Of a stretch of 64,000 nt of DNA, positions 7,410 through 15,866 are shown piece after piece. The DNA is from Agrococcus sp. ARC_14 (GTDB lineage Bacteria; Actinomycetota; Actinomycetes; Actinomycetales; Microbacteriaceae). Positions within the stretch are counted from its first letter, which is position 1. Each line of letters opens with the position of its first letter. The notes beneath the pieces were generated by a model. That model was given only the letters and a program-made list of their open reading frames with translations, did not search any database and had not been told where the DNA came from. The translations under genes and the position numbers were made by a program. Location of the stretch: assembly GCF_022436485.1 (NCBI RefSeq), contig NZ_JAKUDO010000001.1, forward strand, positions 806,001-870,000, given 5' to 3'.

Positions 7410-7934
7410 ATGCGCTGGCTCATCATTGGCGGGATCCTGGCCCTCGTGGTCACGGTCTACGCGCTCGTCGACCTCACGGTCACCGACGACCGCCGAGTGC
7501 GCCGCCTGAACCGTGTGCTGTGGGTCGTGCTGATCGTGGTGCTGCCCGTGTTCGGCGCGATCGGCTGGCTCGCCTGGGGCAAGGGCGCTCGCGCCGACGC
7601 CCGACCGATGGCGCCAGACGACGATCCCTCGTTCTCCCGCTCCTCGGATGTCACCGACGAGGAGGCCGACATCCGCATCGCCGAGCTCGAGGCGCAGCTC
7701 GCCGCGCTCGACGACGAGGACTTCGAGGGGGGACCAGCTGCCTCGGGCCCGGTGCTGGGTCCCGAGCCGAAGCCGGAGCCGCCGGCGAAGCCGGAGCCCA
7801 AGGCCACGGAGCCCAAGGCCACACCGAAGCCACGGTCGAAGCCGAAGGCGGATGCCCCGGAGGGCACCCAGGACGACGTCGACGGTCAGGGCCATCGTGC
7901 GCCCGGCGACGGTGGCGACTCCGCACGTGCCTGA
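7410..7934 (+). CDS. PLDc_N-domain membrane protein
   Basis: 174 residues. The N-terminal 60 residues form two helices separated by DLTVTDDRRVRRLNR, with WVVLIVVLPVFGAIGWLAWG following. This is the phospholipase-D-nuclease N-terminal (PLDc_N) pattern found free-standing in actinobacteria and at the start of cardiolipin synthases. There is no HKD motif, so it is not itself a phospholipase. The C-terminal half is a charged then Pro/Lys/Glu-rich cytoplasmic tail (repeats of PKPEP and KATEPKA). It overlaps the start of menD, so the two are co-transcribed. Confidence 0.75.
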   Translation: MRWLIIGGILALVVTVYALVDLTVTDDRRVRRLNRVLWVVLIVVLPVFGAIGWLAWGKGARADARPMAPDDDPSFSRSSDVTDEEADIRIAELEAQLAALDDEDFEGGPAASGPVLGPEPKPEPPAKPEPKATEPKATPKPRSKPKADAPEGTQDDVDGQGHRAPGDGGDSARA

Positions 7935-9642
7935 GGCACTGCCGGCCGCTGCATACGCCGACCGCTTGGTCGCCGCCCTCGCAGCAGCCGGTGTGACCGA
8001 TCTCGTCGTCTGCCCGGGCTCGCGCTCGCAGGCGATCGCGCTCGCCGCCGCGCGCGCGGCCCGCGAGGGTCTGCTCGACCTGCACGTGCGCATCGACGAG
8101 CGCACCGCGGCCTTCCTGGCGCTCGGGCTCGCACGCGAGAGCGGCAGCCCGGCGGCGATCGTCGTCACGAGCGGCACCGCGCTCGCGAACCTGCACCCTG
8201 CGCTGCTCGAGGCGCACCACAGCGACGTGCCGCTCATCGCCGTCACCGCCGACCGCCCCGCAGAGCTGCAGGGCATGCGCGCGAACCAGACGACGCGGCA
8301 GCCCGGCATCTTCGGTGAGGCCGCCCGCGTCGTGCTCGATGTGGGGGCGGATGCGCTGCACGACCCGGAGGGCGACGCGGTCGCCGCCGTGCGAGCAGCC
8401 CTCGGCTGGCGCAAGCCCGAGGGCGCGGAGCGTGCGCACGCGAAGCCCGAGCACGCCGCGGCTGTGCATACGGAGCCGGGCCCCGTGCAGCTCAACATCT
8501 CGTTCCGCGAACCGCTCTCGGGCGGCGCTCCCGCCGTCTCGCTGCCCGTCGAGCGCGTCGCGCGGCCCCCGTTGCCGGCTTCGGTGCTGTGGCCGGCGGC
8601 CGGCACGGTCGTGATCGCCGGCGCTGACGCAGGCGCCGTGGCCGTCGACCTGGCTGAGGCCATCGGCGCGCCCCTCATCGCCGAGCCCACCTCCGGTGCG
8701 CGCTTCGGTCCGGTGCTCGTGCAGCACGCACGCGAGGTGCTCGCGCAGCTGGGCGACGAGGTGCGCCGCGTCGTCGTGCTGGGCCATCCGACGCTCTCGC
8801 GAGCGGTGACCGCGCTCATCCGCCGGCCCGACGTCGAGGTCGTCGTGCTCGGCCGGGAGGGGCAGGACAATGTGCGCGGCTCCGGCACCACCACGGTGCT
8901 GACCGGCCGCATTCGCGTCGAGGAGGCCGAAGCAGAGAGCGCGCTCCTGGGTCGCACCTGGATCGATCGATGGGTCGACGCCGGCCGCGGCCTCGCTGCC
9001 GAGCGCGACGCCGACTCAGCCCCCGACTCGGAGCTCTCCCGTGCCGCCTACGCCCGCGCCGAGCTCGCCGAGGGCCGCACCCCGATCACGCGGAGCGAGC
9101 TCGCGACGCAGGTGTGGGAGCGCACGTGGCCGCACGACCGGCTGGTCGTCGCCGCATCCCGCCTGATCCGCGTGCTCGACGACGTCGCCGGCCCCAAGGC
9201 GGTGACGGCCCGCGCCAACCGCGGCCTCGCCGGCATCGACGGCACCGTCAGCACCGCATCCGGCATCGCCATCGCGCACGCACGCTCGGGCGCGCCCGGC
9301 TTCACGCGCCTGCTCATCGGCGACCTGGCGCTGCTGCACGATGCCGGCGGCCTGCACGTGCCGCCCGGCGAGGAGCGCCCGCGACTGCAGATCGTGGTCG
9401 GCAACGATCGCGGCGGCAGCCTGTTCGCACTGCTCGAGGTCGCAGGCAGCGCCGACCCGGGCGACTTCGAGCGCGTGCAGCGCACACCCCACGACATCGA
9501 CCTCGAGCACCTCGCCGCGGCCTACGGCTGGCCGTTCGAGCGCGTCACCGATCGCGCGGGGCTTCGCCGGGCGCTTTCGCAGTCCCGACCGGGCATCATC
9601 GAAGCCGTACTGGAGGAGGAGTCGGATGCGCAGCAGCTCTGA
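7912..9642 (+). CDS. menD: 2-succinyl-5-enolpyruvyl-6-hydroxy-3-cyclohexene-1-carboxylate synthase
   Basis: About 576 residues, thiamine-diphosphate enzyme. It adds the succinic semialdehyde unit from 2-oxoglutarate to isochorismate, the committed step of menaquinone synthesis, using the product of MenF encoded at 12716. Visible motifs are DLVVCPGSRSQAIALA near residue 25, the conserved cofactor Glu in VRIDERTAAFLALG, VTSGTALANLHPA, and the C-terminal metal-binding region VVGNDRGGSLFALLE. The start is uncertain: GTG 7912 and GTG 7927 both fit and overlap the preceding gene by 23 or 8 bases. Translation is probably coupled to the PLDc_N gene. Confidence 0.93.
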   Translation: MATPHVPEALPAAAYADRLVAALAAAGVTDLVVCPGSRSQAIALAAARAAREGLLDLHVRIDERTAAFLALGLARESGSPAAIVVTSGTALANLHPALLEAHHSDVPLIAVTADRPAELQGMRANQTTRQPGIFGEAARVVLDVGADALHDPEGDAVAAVRAALGWRKPEGAERAHAKPEHAAAVHTEPGPVQLNISFREPLSGGAPAVSLPVERVARPPLPASVLWPAAGTVVIAGADAGAVAVDLAEAIGAPLIAEPTSGARFGPVLVQHAREVLAQLGDEVRRVVVLGHPTLSRAVTALIRRPDVEVVVLGREGQDNVRGSGTTTVLTGRIRVEEAEAESALLGRTWIDRWVDAGRGLAAERDADSAPDSELSRAAYARAELAEGRTPITRSELATQVWERTWPHDRLVVAASRLIRVLDDVAGPKAVTARANRGLAGIDGTVSTASGIAIAHARSGAPGFTRLLIGDLALLHDAGGLHVPPGEERPRLQIVVGNDRGGSLFALLEVAGSADPGDFERVQRTPHDIDLEHLAAAYGWPFERVTDRAGLRRALSQSRPGIIEAVLEEESDAQQL

Positions 9643-10489
9643 TCGGATCGGTGCCGGCACGCGCATCGTCATCACAGGAGGCGGCAGCGGCATCGGCAGG
9701 CTGGTCGCGCTCGGCGCGGCCCGCAAGGGCGCGCACGTCATCGTCTGGGACCGCGACGAGGCCGCCGCCCGGCTGGTCGCGCACGAAGCGGTCGAGGCGG
9801 GCGGGCGCGGCAACGCCGTGGTGGTCGACCTGGTCGACGCCGACGCGATCGAGCTCGCGGCGGCAGAGACGCTCATGTTCGGCCCCGTCGACGTGCTCAT
9901 CAACAACGCGGGCGTGGTCTCCGGCAAGCCGCTCACCGAGCTGACCGCCGCCCAGATCGAGCTGACGATGCGCGTCAACGCCATCGCGCCGATGCTCGTC
10001 ACGCGCGCATTCCTGCCCGCCATGCGCGACGCCGGCCGCGGTCGCGTGGTCACCGTCGCGAGCGCCGCGGGCTTCATCGGCGTCGCCGGTCAGACCGACT
10101 ACGCCGCGAGCAAGTTCGCCGCCGTCGGCTTCATGGAGTCGCTGCGCGCCGAGCTGCGCAAGGAGCGCTCGCCCATCACGGCGCTCACCGTCGCGCCGTT
10201 CTACATCGACACCGGCATGTTCGAGGGCGTGCAGAGCAAGGTGCCCGCACTGCTGCCGATCCTGTCGCAGGCGCACGTCACGACCCGGATCCTCGGCGCC
10301 ATCGAGTCGCGCGCGACGCTGCTCGCACTGCCGCCGCTGGTGCGCATCGTGCCGGCGATCAAGCTGCTGCCGACGGCCGTCGGCGACTGGGTGGCGGATG
10401 CGCTCGGCCTCAACGAGGGCATGGACGGCTTCACGGGCCGACCGTCCGAGGCCGCCGGGGACACCGCCGACCGGGCGGGAAGCCGCTGA
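9626..10489 (+). CDS. short-chain dehydrogenase/reductase
   Basis: 287 residues, Rossmann-fold NAD(P)-dependent oxidoreductase. Visible are the nucleotide motif TGGGSGIG at 17-24, NNAG with following GVVSGKPL, the catalytic serine in VASAAGF, and YAASK (Tyr/Lys pair). The C-terminal 40 residues (ALLPPL-like hydrophobic run, then DALGLNEGMDGFTG) resemble the membrane-associated SDR subgroup related to retinol/epidermal dehydrogenases. The substrate is unknown. It overlaps menD by 17 bases with GGAGGAGGA just upstream of the ATG and ends in a TGATG overlap with the transporter gene, so it belongs to this operon. Confidence 0.85.
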   Translation: MRSSSDRIGAGTRIVITGGGSGIGRLVALGAARKGAHVIVWDRDEAAARLVAHEAVEAGGRGNAVVVDLVDADAIELAAAETLMFGPVDVLINNAGVVSGKPLTELTAAQIELTMRVNAIAPMLVTRAFLPAMRDAGRGRVVTVASAAGFIGVAGQTDYAASKFAAVGFMESLRAELRKERSPITALTVAPFYIDTGMFEGVQSKVPALLPILSQAHVTTRILGAIESRATLLALPPLVRIVPAIKLLPTAVGDWVADALGLNEGMDGFTGRPSEAAGDTADRAGSR

Positions 10490-11670
10490 TGCGCTGGCCG
10501 TGGCAGAAGAAGCAGCAGCCGGTGCCGCCGGTGCCGCAGCTGTCGGAGGCAGCGCAGCAGCGGTGGATGCTGCCGCGCACCCTCATCGTGCTGCTCTCGA
10601 TCATCGCGGTCTTCGCGGTGCTCATCCTGCTGAGCCAGGTCGCGACCTTCGTCACGCCCATCTTCCTCGGCATCAATCTCGTGATCGCGGTGATGCCGCT
10701 GCAGCAGTGGCTGCTGCGGATCGGCACGCCGAAGGTGCTGGCGGCGCTCGCGGCGCTGCTGACGATCTATGCCTTCCTCGTCGCCCTGTTCTGGTCGATC
10801 TACTGGTCGGTGCAGTCGCTGGTGACCGAGCTGCCCGGCTACTCGGCCGAGTTCAACACCATGTACCGCGATCTGCTGGCTTGGCTCGAATCCCTCGGCA
10901 TCTCGCAGGACGAGGCGTTGGAGCAGCTGCAGAACGCGTTCAGCCCGAGCGCGATCGCGAGCGGCATCGGCGCGATCGCCTCCGACGCCGGCACAGCGCT
11001 CGCGTTCCTCGCGACGCTGTTCGTGGTGATCTTCTTCCTCGCCTGGGACTCCATGGGGCTGCCGCAGCGGATCAAGAGCATCGCGGCGACCAACCCCGGC
11101 ATCGTGCAGGGCATCGACCGCTTCGCTGCAGGGGTGCAGCGCTACTGGGTGGTCGCGACGGTCTTCGGCCTCGTCGTCTCCGCGCTCGACTTCGTCGCGC
11201 TCTCGGCGCTCGGGGTCCCGCTCGCGCTCGTGTGGGCGGTGTTCGCGTTCGTCACCAACTACATCCCGAACGTCGGCTTCGTGCTCGGCGCGGTCCCGCC
11301 GACGCTCATGGCGCTGCTCGCCAACGGGCCGATCAACGCGCTCCTGACCGCGATCCTGTTCAGCGTCATCAACTTCGTGATGCAGTCGCTCATCCAGCCG
11401 AAGGTCGCTGGCGATGCGGTGGGCGTGACGCCCGCCACCTCCTTCCTCTCGCTGCTGGTCTGGGCGTTCGCGCTCGGCCCCGTCGGCGCGCTGCTCGCGC
11501 TGCCCGCGACGCTCGCGGTGAAGACGCTGCTCATCGACCCGGATCCCAAGCTCGCGTGGGTCAGCACGGTCATCGCGAACAAGATCGACCATCCGCGCGA
11601 GGGCAAGATCGGCAGGGCCATCGGCCCCGGCGTGCAGGGCCGGGCACCGGTGAAGCCGCCGCCGGGCTGA
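10489..11670 (+). CDS. AI-2E family transporter (TqsA/YdiK-type permease)
   Basis: 393 residues, about eight membrane helices. The pattern is two N-terminal helices, a soluble insertion (residues about 105-170, rich in EL and EQLQNAF), then four or five helices. The family signature region NYIPNVGFVLGAVPPTLMA and the PATLAVKTLLIDPDP end are seen. The family exports autoinducer-2 in some proteobacteria; in actinobacteria the substrate is unproven. A basic Pro/Gly-rich tail follows the last helix. It starts within the SDR stop codon (TGATG), so translation is coupled. Confidence 0.85.
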   Translation: MRWPWQKKQQPVPPVPQLSEAAQQRWMLPRTLIVLLSIIAVFAVLILLSQVATFVTPIFLGINLVIAVMPLQQWLLRIGTPKVLAALAALLTIYAFLVALFWSIYWSVQSLVTELPGYSAEFNTMYRDLLAWLESLGISQDEALEQLQNAFSPSAIASGIGAIASDAGTALAFLATLFVVIFFLAWDSMGLPQRIKSIAATNPGIVQGIDRFAAGVQRYWVVATVFGLVVSALDFVALSALGVPLALVWAVFAFVTNYIPNVGFVLGAVPPTLMALLANGPINALLTAILFSVINFVMQSLIQPKVAGDAVGVTPATSFLSLLVWAFALGPVGALLALPATLAVKTLLIDPDPKLAWVSTVIANKIDHPREGKIGRAIGPGVQGRAPVKPPPG

Positions 11671-11679
11671 TCTGGGCAG

Positions 11680-11685
11680 TAGTGT
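11680..11685 (+). promoter_or_regulatory. -10 hexamer TAGTGT
   Basis: TAGTGT ends 7 bases before the kinase ATG at 11692, so this gene can be transcribed separately from the menD operon although only 21 bases separate them. Confidence 0.45.
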
Positions 11686-11691
11686 CGGCGC

Positions 11692-12657
11692 ATGACCGAG
11701 ATCACCGACGCTCTCCGCATCACCCGTTCCGTGCGCCTCGCAGAGGTGGATCCCGCATCCACGCCGGGCTTCGCCGGCGACAAGGCCGGCGGTGCAGCGG
11801 CGCTCGTCGCCGGCGCCGAGCGTCTCGCCGAGCTGCAGGAGCGCCTGTTCGCAGCCAGCAAGGCAGGCAGTGATCGCTCGGTGCTGCTGATGGTGCAGGG
11901 CATGGACACCTCCGGCAAGGGCGGCATCATGCGCCACGTGATCGGACAGGTTGACCCGCAGGGCGTGCGGATCACCGCGTTCAAGGCCCCGACGGCCGAG
12001 GAGCGCAAGCACGACTTCCTGTGGCGCATCGAGCGGGCGCTGCCGACGCCGGGCACGATCGGCGTCTTCGACCGCTCGCACTACGAGGATGTGCTGATCC
12101 ACCGGGTGCAGGAGCTCTCGCCCGCCGATGAGATCCAGGAGCGCTACGGCAAGATCGTCGAGTTCGAGCGATCGATCGCCGAGCGCGGCATCCGGCTCGT
12201 GAAGGTCATGCTGCACATCTCGCCGGAGGAGCAGGGCGCGCGGCTGCTCGAGCGGCTCGACCGACCCGACAAGCACTGGAAGTACAACCCGGGCGACGTC
12301 GACGAGCGCGAGCACTGGGATGAGTACATGGAGGCCTACCAGGTCGCCATCAACCGCACGGCGCGCGCCGCCGCCCCGTGGCACGTCGTGCCGGCGGATC
12401 GCAAGTGGTACGCCCGCCTCGCGGTGGGAGAGCTGCTGCTCGAGGCGCTCGACGAGATCGACCCGCAGTGGCCGGCCGCCGAGTTCGACGTCGCGGTCGA
12501 GCGCGAGCGGCTGCTGGCGACGGGCAGGATGCCGGCGCCGGAGCCGGAGCCGGAGCCGGAGGTCGAGGTGCCGCGCAAGGCCCACAAGAAGTCCGGCAAG
12601 AAGTCCGGCAAGAAGGACAAGCAGAAGTCGAAGAAGCAGGCGAAGAAGAGGTCGTAG
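11692..12657 (+). CDS. ppk2: PPK2-family polyphosphate kinase
   Basis: 321 residues, P-loop kinase that moves phosphate between polyphosphate and nucleoside di- or monophosphates. Walker A is GMDTSGKGG at 70-78. FDRSHYEDVL at 126-135 carries the Walker B aspartate, and the lid has ERLDRPDKHWKYNPGD. This layout is of the single-domain PPK2 type; the preferred nucleotide cannot be told from sequence alone. A 35-residue lysine-rich tail (KKSGKKSGKK repeats) follows a PEPEPEPE stretch. The last two codons, TCG TAG, lie inside an interspersed repeat (see 12651-12707), so the repeat set the C-terminus. Confidence 0.88.
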   Translation: MTEITDALRITRSVRLAEVDPASTPGFAGDKAGGAAALVAGAERLAELQERLFAASKAGSDRSVLLMVQGMDTSGKGGIMRHVIGQVDPQGVRITAFKAPTAEERKHDFLWRIERALPTPGTIGVFDRSHYEDVLIHRVQELSPADEIQERYGKIVEFERSIAERGIRLVKVMLHISPEEQGARLLERLDRPDKHWKYNPGDVDEREHWDEYMEAYQVAINRTARAAAPWHVVPADRKWYARLAVGELLLEALDEIDPQWPAAEFDVAVERERLLATGRMPAPEPEPEPEVEVPRKAHKKSGKKSGKKDKQKSKKQAKKRS

Positions 12658-12707
12658 GTCGAGGAGCGCGCGCCGAAGGCGCACGCGTCACGAGACCGGA
12701 GTCGCCG
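12651..12707 (+). repeat. convergent-junction repeat, single half-element (copy A)
   Basis: Head GTCGTAGGTCGAGGAGCGCG, a short GC hairpin (GCGCCGAAGGCGC), then tail GCGTCACGAGACCGGAG. The head is identical over 20 bases to the copy at 24188. It lies between convergent ppk2 and menF and overlaps the ppk2 stop codon. Confidence 0.75.
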
Positions 12708-12715
12708 CCCCGTCG

Positions 12716-13975
12716 CTACTGGTGGCCGGGCACGCGCGTGGCGGGTGCCGGCGTCTCGGGCCGGGCCGCAGGCAGCGGATCGGCCAGCGCGTCGGTGATC
12801 GGCCGCAGCTTCACGGCGGTCTCGGCGAGCTCCGCCTCGGGGTCCGAGCCAGCGACGATCCCGGCGCCCGCGAACGCGCGGATCGAGCCGTCCGCCGCGA
12901 TGTCGGCGCCGCGCAGCGCGATCACCCACTCGCCGCCGCCCTCGCCGTCGATCCAGCCGACCGGCCCCGCGTAGCGGCCGCGGTCGATGCCCTCGAGCTC
13001 GCGGATGATCGCGAGCGCTGCGGCGCGCGGGGTGCCGGCGACCGCGGCGGTCGGGTGCAGCAGCGCGACCACCTCGAGCGTCGAGCGGTGGCCGAGCGTG
13101 CCGGTGATGTCGGTCGCCAGGTGCCACAGGTTGGGCAGTCGCAGCGGGAACGGCTCTGAGGCCCGCGCATCTGGTGCGAGCTCGCGCAGCACCTCGAACG
13201 CCGACTCGGCGGCGAAGCGGTGCTCCCGCAGGTCCTTGTCGCCAGCCGCGAGCGACTCGGCGATGTCGGCGTCGAGCGCCGGCGTCGCACCGCGTGCAGC
13301 GGTGCCGGCCAGCACGCGGGAGAAGAAGTGGCCGCGATGCGCGGCGATGAGCGTCTCCGGGCTCGCGCCGATCAGCCCGTCGACGGCGTACGTCACCGCA
13401 TCCGGGTACCGCTGCACCAGCCCGACAGCCACCGATCGCACGTCACCGTCCTGCGGCAGCTGCCCGACCCGGTCGCGCGCCACCACGACCTTCTCGGCAT
13501 CGCCGGCACGGATGCGCTCCGTCGCCTCCGCGACGACGGAGCGGTAGCGCTCGGCGTCGATGGCGCCGTCGGTCAGCTCCACGCGCACCTCGTCGACCGC
13601 GGTCGGGTGCAGCTTGCCCTCTTCGCCGATCCAGGTGACCCACTCGTCATCGCCGCGGCGGCCGACGACCACCTGCGGCACGATCAGCACGCTCGTGGCA
13701 GCGGAGGCGTCGTCGAACGCGAAGGCGCCGAAGGCGATCAGGCCGGTGCCCGGCACGCCGACCGCGTCGTCGACGTCGGCCGCCTGCGCGACGTCGCGCC
13801 ACGCATCCGCCGCCTCGGTGAAGCGCCCCGCGCCGTGGAACTCGAGCCGCAGCGCCTCGCCGCGGCCGACGATGCCGTCGGCGCCGCGTCGGACGGCCAG
13901 TGGGGAGCGCGGGTCGGCGTGCTCCAGCAGGCGCCCGAGCTCCGCGCGCTCGGTGCGCACCCGCAGGCCTGGCAT
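12716..13975 (-). CDS. menF: isochorismate synthase
   Basis: 419 residues, chorismate-binding enzyme that converts chorismate to isochorismate for MenD. The C-terminal two thirds carry the family set: EKVVVARD (general-base lysine), SPETLIAAHRGHF, AGTAARG, LREHRFAAESAFEVL, LWHLATDITGTL, LHPTAAVAGTPR, and RYAGPVGWIDGEGGGEW with the Mg-binding glutamates. The ATG at 13975 is preferred over an upstream in-frame codon at 14014. TATGCT at 13982-13987 places the transcription start on this ATG, and the 13 extra codons are not conserved-looking. It runs divergently from menG with an 88-base gap. Confidence 0.92.
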   Translation of the reverse strand: MPGLRVRTERAELGRLLEHADPRSPLAVRRGADGIVGRGEALRLEFHGAGRFTEAADAWRDVAQAADVDDAVGVPGTGLIAFGAFAFDDASAATSVLIVPQVVVGRRGDDEWVTWIGEEGKLHPTAVDEVRVELTDGAIDAERYRSVVAEATERIRAGDAEKVVVARDRVGQLPQDGDVRSVAVGLVQRYPDAVTYAVDGLIGASPETLIAAHRGHFFSRVLAGTAARGATPALDADIAESLAAGDKDLREHRFAAESAFEVLRELAPDARASEPFPLRLPNLWHLATDITGTLGHRSTLEVVALLHPTAAVAGTPRAAALAIIRELEGIDRGRYAGPVGWIDGEGGGEWVIALRGADIAADGSIRAFAGAGIVAGSDPEAELAETAVKLRPITDALADPLPAARPETPAPATRVPGHQ

Positions 13976-13981
13976 GCAGCC

Positions 13982-13987
13982 AGCATA
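13982..13987 (-). promoter_or_regulatory. -10 hexamer TATGCT for menF
   Basis: TATGCT ends 7 bases before the ATG at 13975. It decides that start and predicts a leaderless message. Confidence 0.55.
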
Positions 13988-14051
13988 TTGGTGCCGTGCA
14001 CGTCCGTCGCTCACCTGTGCGCCTGCCGATCAGGCGGCACGTGCGGGAGCC

Positions 14052-14057
14052 TAGGAT
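14052..14057 (+). promoter_or_regulatory. -10 hexamer TAGGAT for menG
   Basis: TAGGAT ends 7 bases before the GTG at 14064, favouring it over the ATG five codons further in. Confidence 0.55.
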
Positions 14058-14063
14058 GGAGAG

Positions 14064-14816
14064 GTGAGCCGAGCAGACATGCAGAAGGACCCGGAAGAGG
14101 TCGCGGGCATGTTCGACGCGACGGCGAAGCGCTACGACCTGCTCAACTCGCTGCTCTCCGGCGGCAATGACAAGCTCTGGCGCATCCACATGCAGCGCGC
14201 CGTCCGCCCGCAGCCGGGTGAGCGCATCCTCGATGTCGCCGCAGGCACGGGCGCCTCGGCCGCACCGATGGCGAAGGCCGGCGCCCTCGTCACCGCGCTC
14301 GACATCAGCGACGGCATGCTCGAAGAGGGCCGCAAGCGCCACGCCGACGTCGAGTTCGTGCTCGGCTCCGCAGAGGAGCTGCCCTTCGACAGCGACAGCT
14401 TCGATGCCGTCACCATCTCGTTCGGCCTGCGCAACGTGCAGCACCCCCGTGTGGCCCTCAGCGAGTTCTTCCGGGTGCTCAAGCCCGGTGGCCGCGTCGT
14501 CATCTGCGAGTTCTCGCAGCCGCCCGTCAACGTGGTGCGCAAGAGCTACGAGCTCTACCTGCGCACGATGCTGCCCGGCATGGCACGGGCCGTGAGCAGC
14601 AACCCAGAGGCTTACCGCTACCTGGTGGAGTCGATCTCGTCGTGGCCCGACCAGCAGACGCTCTCGCAGTGGATCCGCACGACCGGCTTCACGCGGGTCG
14701 CGCACCGCAACCTCACCCTCGGCGTCGTCGCCCTGCACCGCGGTCGCAAGCCCACGGAGATCACGAGCGCCATGCGCCTGGCCCGCCACGCCCAGTCGGA
14801 GGAGCAGGACGCCTGA
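14064..14816 (+). CDS. menG: demethylmenaquinone methyltransferase
   Basis: 250 residues, UbiE/MenG-type SAM methyltransferase performing the last methylation to menaquinone. FDATAKRYDLLNSLLSGG near residue 17 and DKLWR are the UbiE signature. The SAM-binding motif is LDVAAGTGASA (residues about 56-66). SAEELPFDSDSFDAVTISFGLRN and RVLKPGGRVVICEFS complete the family signature. It is followed by the polyprenyl synthase in a TGATG overlap, so side-chain synthesis and final methylation are co-expressed. Confidence 0.93.
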   Translation: MSRADMQKDPEEVAGMFDATAKRYDLLNSLLSGGNDKLWRIHMQRAVRPQPGERILDVAAGTGASAAPMAKAGALVTALDISDGMLEEGRKRHADVEFVLGSAEELPFDSDSFDAVTISFGLRNVQHPRVALSEFFRVLKPGGRVVICEFSQPPVNVVRKSYELYLRTMLPGMARAVSSNPEAYRYLVESISSWPDQQTLSQWIRTTGFTRVAHRNLTLGVVALHRGRKPTEITSAMRLARHAQSEEQDA

Positions 14817-15826
14817 TGGCTTCGGTCACCTCGGCCTTCGGGCTCCGCGGGCCGCGCTTCGCATCGCCCGCCGACAAGCGCACCATCGACGCTGTCGAGA
14901 CCGGTCTCGAGCGGCTCGAGGCGGCGCTCGACGAGCACCTGCGCATCGCCGACCCGGTAGCGGATGCGGTGGCCCGCTACCTGAAGGAGGCCGGCGGCAA
15001 GCGCGCACGGCCGTTGCTGCTGATGCTCGCCGCGCACCTCGGGAAGGGCATCGACGGCGACGTGCTCGCGGCCGCAGAGGTGGTCGAGATCACGCACCTC
15101 GCGAGCCTGTACCACGACGATGTGATGGACGAGGCGGACACCCGCCGAGGCGTGCCGGCCGCCCACGTCGTCTGGAGCAACTCCGTCGCGATCCTCGCCG
15201 GCGACCTGCTGTTCGCCAGGGCCGGAGCCGTCGCGGCCCCGCTCGGCGCCGAGGTCGCCAAGCTGCAGGCCCGCACCTTCGAGCGCCTGTGCCTGGGCCA
15301 GCTGCACGAGACGCTGGGCGCAGGCGACACCGACCCGGTCGAGCACTACCTGCAGGTGCTGGGCGACAAGACGGGCTCGCTCATCGCCGCCGCCGCCGAG
15401 CTCGGCGTGCTGGTGAGCGGTGCAGAGGCCGCCTACCGGCAGCCGCTGCGCGAGTTCGGCGAGCGCATCGGCGTCGCGTTCCAGCTGGTCGATGACGTGA
15501 TCGATCTCTCTGCAGACCCCGCAACCGGCAAGGATCAGGGCAACGACGTGCGCGCCGGCGTCGCGACGCTGCCCGTGCTGCTGCTGGCCAAGCGCGACGA
15601 CGCGGCCTCTCTGGCGCTGCGGGCTCGCCTCGCGTCGCCCGCCGACGACGCCGACCTGGCAGCCGCGATCGCCGAGCTCGCCGAGCATCCCGTCGTCGAC
15701 GAGTCGGTCGCCGCCGCCGAGCACTGGCAGCGCAGCGCTCTCGACGCGCTGCGGGAGCTGCCGGGCGGCACCGTCCGGCGCGCGCTCGAGGCCTTCGCAG
15801 AGCACGTCGTCTCGCGCACCCGCTGA
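14816..15826 (+). CDS. polyprenyl (heptaprenyl-type) diphosphate synthase
   Basis: 336 residues, trans-isoprenyl diphosphate synthase making the menaquinone side chain. GGKRARPLLLM at 60-70, first Asp-rich motif DDVMDEAD at 101-108 followed by TRRG, GDLLFA, DKTGSLIAAAAELG, and second Asp-rich motif DDVID at 226-230 are all present. Product length (often C40-C50 in actinobacteria) cannot be read safely from this sequence. It acts with MenA and MenG. Translation is coupled to menG through the TGATG overlap. Confidence 0.9.
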   Translation: MASVTSAFGLRGPRFASPADKRTIDAVETGLERLEAALDEHLRIADPVADAVARYLKEAGGKRARPLLLMLAAHLGKGIDGDVLAAAEVVEITHLASLYHDDVMDEADTRRGVPAAHVVWSNSVAILAGDLLFARAGAVAAPLGAEVAKLQARTFERLCLGQLHETLGAGDTDPVEHYLQVLGDKTGSLIAAAAELGVLVSGAEAAYRQPLREFGERIGVAFQLVDDVIDLSADPATGKDQGNDVRAGVATLPVLLLAKRDDAASLALRARLASPADDADLAAAIAELAEHPVVDESVAAAEHWQRSALDALRELPGGTVRRALEAFAEHVVSRTR

Positions 15827-15866
15827 TTACCGGCGGCGCAGCCGCCCCGCACGCTGAAGGAGAACC

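Noticed and set aside
10201..12684. Very long open frames antisense to the transporter and kinase genes
   Set aside because: They are mirror frames typical of high-GC DNA: Arg/His/Gly-rich composition, no conserved motifs, and real genes on the opposite strand with clear domains.
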